Shown: positions 63,149 through 64,000 of the stretch, piece after piece
How positions within the stretch are numbered: the first letter of the stretch is position 1
Layout: each line of letters starts with the position of its first letter
From: Campylorhamphus procurvoides
Taxonomy: Eukaryota > Chordata > Aves > Passeriformes > Dendrocolaptidae
Reading direction: 5' to 3'
Assembly: GCA_013396655.1 (NCBI GenBank)
Contig: WBMV01005963.1
Location: forward strand, 1-64,000
DNA length: 64,000 bases
Translations under genes and position numbers: made by a program
The notes under the pieces: model-generated
Databases searched by the model: none
What the model was told of the DNA's origin: nothing
The model's input: the letters and a program-made list of their open reading frames with translations, nothing else

Positions 63149-64000
63149 CTAAAGCAAACAGAAACATGACTGTGGTGATACATAGTGCTTGTTTTAAAAA
63201 GTACTGCCAACAGCCCAGAAACTGTCAGTTCTTTGCTGGCTTTGTGATGCTGAAGTGGTGAATGATGTGAAACCTACAGGTTCTGTGATTCTTAGAAATC
63301 TTTTACATCTGAACGTTTGTTTTCTTCTAGCAAGATTACACCTCATCAGCAAGATAGTCTCTTGTACCTGCCTTTTAGGAAGTAGATGTGCCATCCATGC
63401 TTCAATACAATAAATATGACATGGAATGGATGAGTTTCTCTATGGCCACACAGAGGGCTCTGGATGATGTTTGAGATAATGCAAACTTCGTATTTCATTT
63501 CTTCTGTGGTTGCTCTGGACCATGGTCTGCATCTTTAAATCAAATGCAGCCAACTCACTAAACTCCCAGTGTACTTCTTACTATTGCTTAATACAACCAG
63601 CCACAAATTTGGGGGTTGCCTTCCTGTAATTTATAGGAATAAGTTGTTCTGTAACCCCAGCCAGTTGTTTGGATGCTGAAATATAAATTCAGAGAGGTTC
63701 TTTCCTGTAGTTCTGTTTGAGACATTTAATCTCTGCTGATGATTATTGTTCAGAACAAGCACAAGAATGTATATATAGATACATATGTGTGTATTAAACA
63801 TGGGTTTGGGCAGTACAGCTTGAAACAGTGTAGAGCTGCATTTCTTCAGTCAGGGCAAGTCCTGTAGATGCAAATGTATGTGACATGTTAAGAATATTCA
63901 CTGAAACATGCAGTTTTGAATCTAAGAATGTTCAATTTTTTTTTTTATCACTAAAGCTTTTAAAGTCGGAGGAATAAAGCATATCCATAGTTTGGAGAAG
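63149..64000. other. OVALX intron 1 or upstream flank
   Basis: A search by eye for a leader exon like those of OVAL and OVALY (ACATACAGC-like start, GCTTAC donor complement) found nothing convincing. The introns 1 of OVAL and OVALY are 1.4 and 1.85 kb, so the OVALX leader is expected at about 64.5-65 kb, outside the window. Confidence 0.5.

Overview
The window is avian nuclear DNA, most likely from a songbird. It carries four complete or nearly complete clade B serpin genes, all on the minus strand. Reading right to left (their transcription order) they are OVALX (SERPINB14C), OVALY (SERPINB14B), OVAL (ovalbumin, SERPINB14) and a SERPINB2 (PAI-2)-like gene. This matches the X-Y-ovalbumin order known in chicken. 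The avian assignment rests on the ovalbumin family itself and on several CR1 retrotransposon tails. The passerine guess rests on remembered similarity of the ovalbumin N-terminus and is an inference.

Layout: 1-5.5 kb is 3' flank of SERPINB2. SERPINB2 runs from about 5.5 to 13.4 kb, with coding exons between 6032 and 12268, a probable leader exon, a TATA box and an AP-1 site. 13.5-22.3 kb is intergenic and holds one CR1. OVAL runs from about 22.9 to 30.0 kb, with a 47-nt leader exon, TATA box and COUP-TF-type element. 30.1-41.6 kb is a repeat-rich spacer: CR1 fragments, a 147-nt tandem duplication and a GC-rich block. OVALY runs from about 41.6 to 48.8 kb. 48.8-55.8 kb is a spacer with two CR1 tails and two unidentified protein-like ORFs. 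OVALX runs from about 55.8 to 63.15 kb; its leader exon was not found and probably lies beyond the window.

Each gene has seven coding exons with the clade B plan (first coding exon 168 nt, then a variable CD-loop exon, then 129 or 135, 118, 143, 156 and about 400 nt). All donors and acceptors are GT/AG and no frame is broken. Predicted lengths are SERPINB2 412 aa, OVAL 386 aa, OVALY 385 aa and OVALX 390 aa. The three ovalbumin-type proteins have lost the small-residue inhibitory hinge and are likely non-inhibitory egg-white proteins. SERPINB2 keeps the hinge and a probable Arg-Ser reactive bond.

The most striking signal is a mosaic between OVALX and OVALY. Blocks of exon 2, of intron 6-exon 7-intron 7 and of exon 8 are almost identical, while neighbouring exons are clearly diverged, as expected from recent gene conversion. 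Inside the near-identical last exon, the reactive-loop segment alone carries 16 substitutions and 10 amino-acid changes in 29 codons. The OVAL and OVALY 5' flanks also share blocks well upstream of the promoters, while the COUP-TF-type element is intact only at OVAL.
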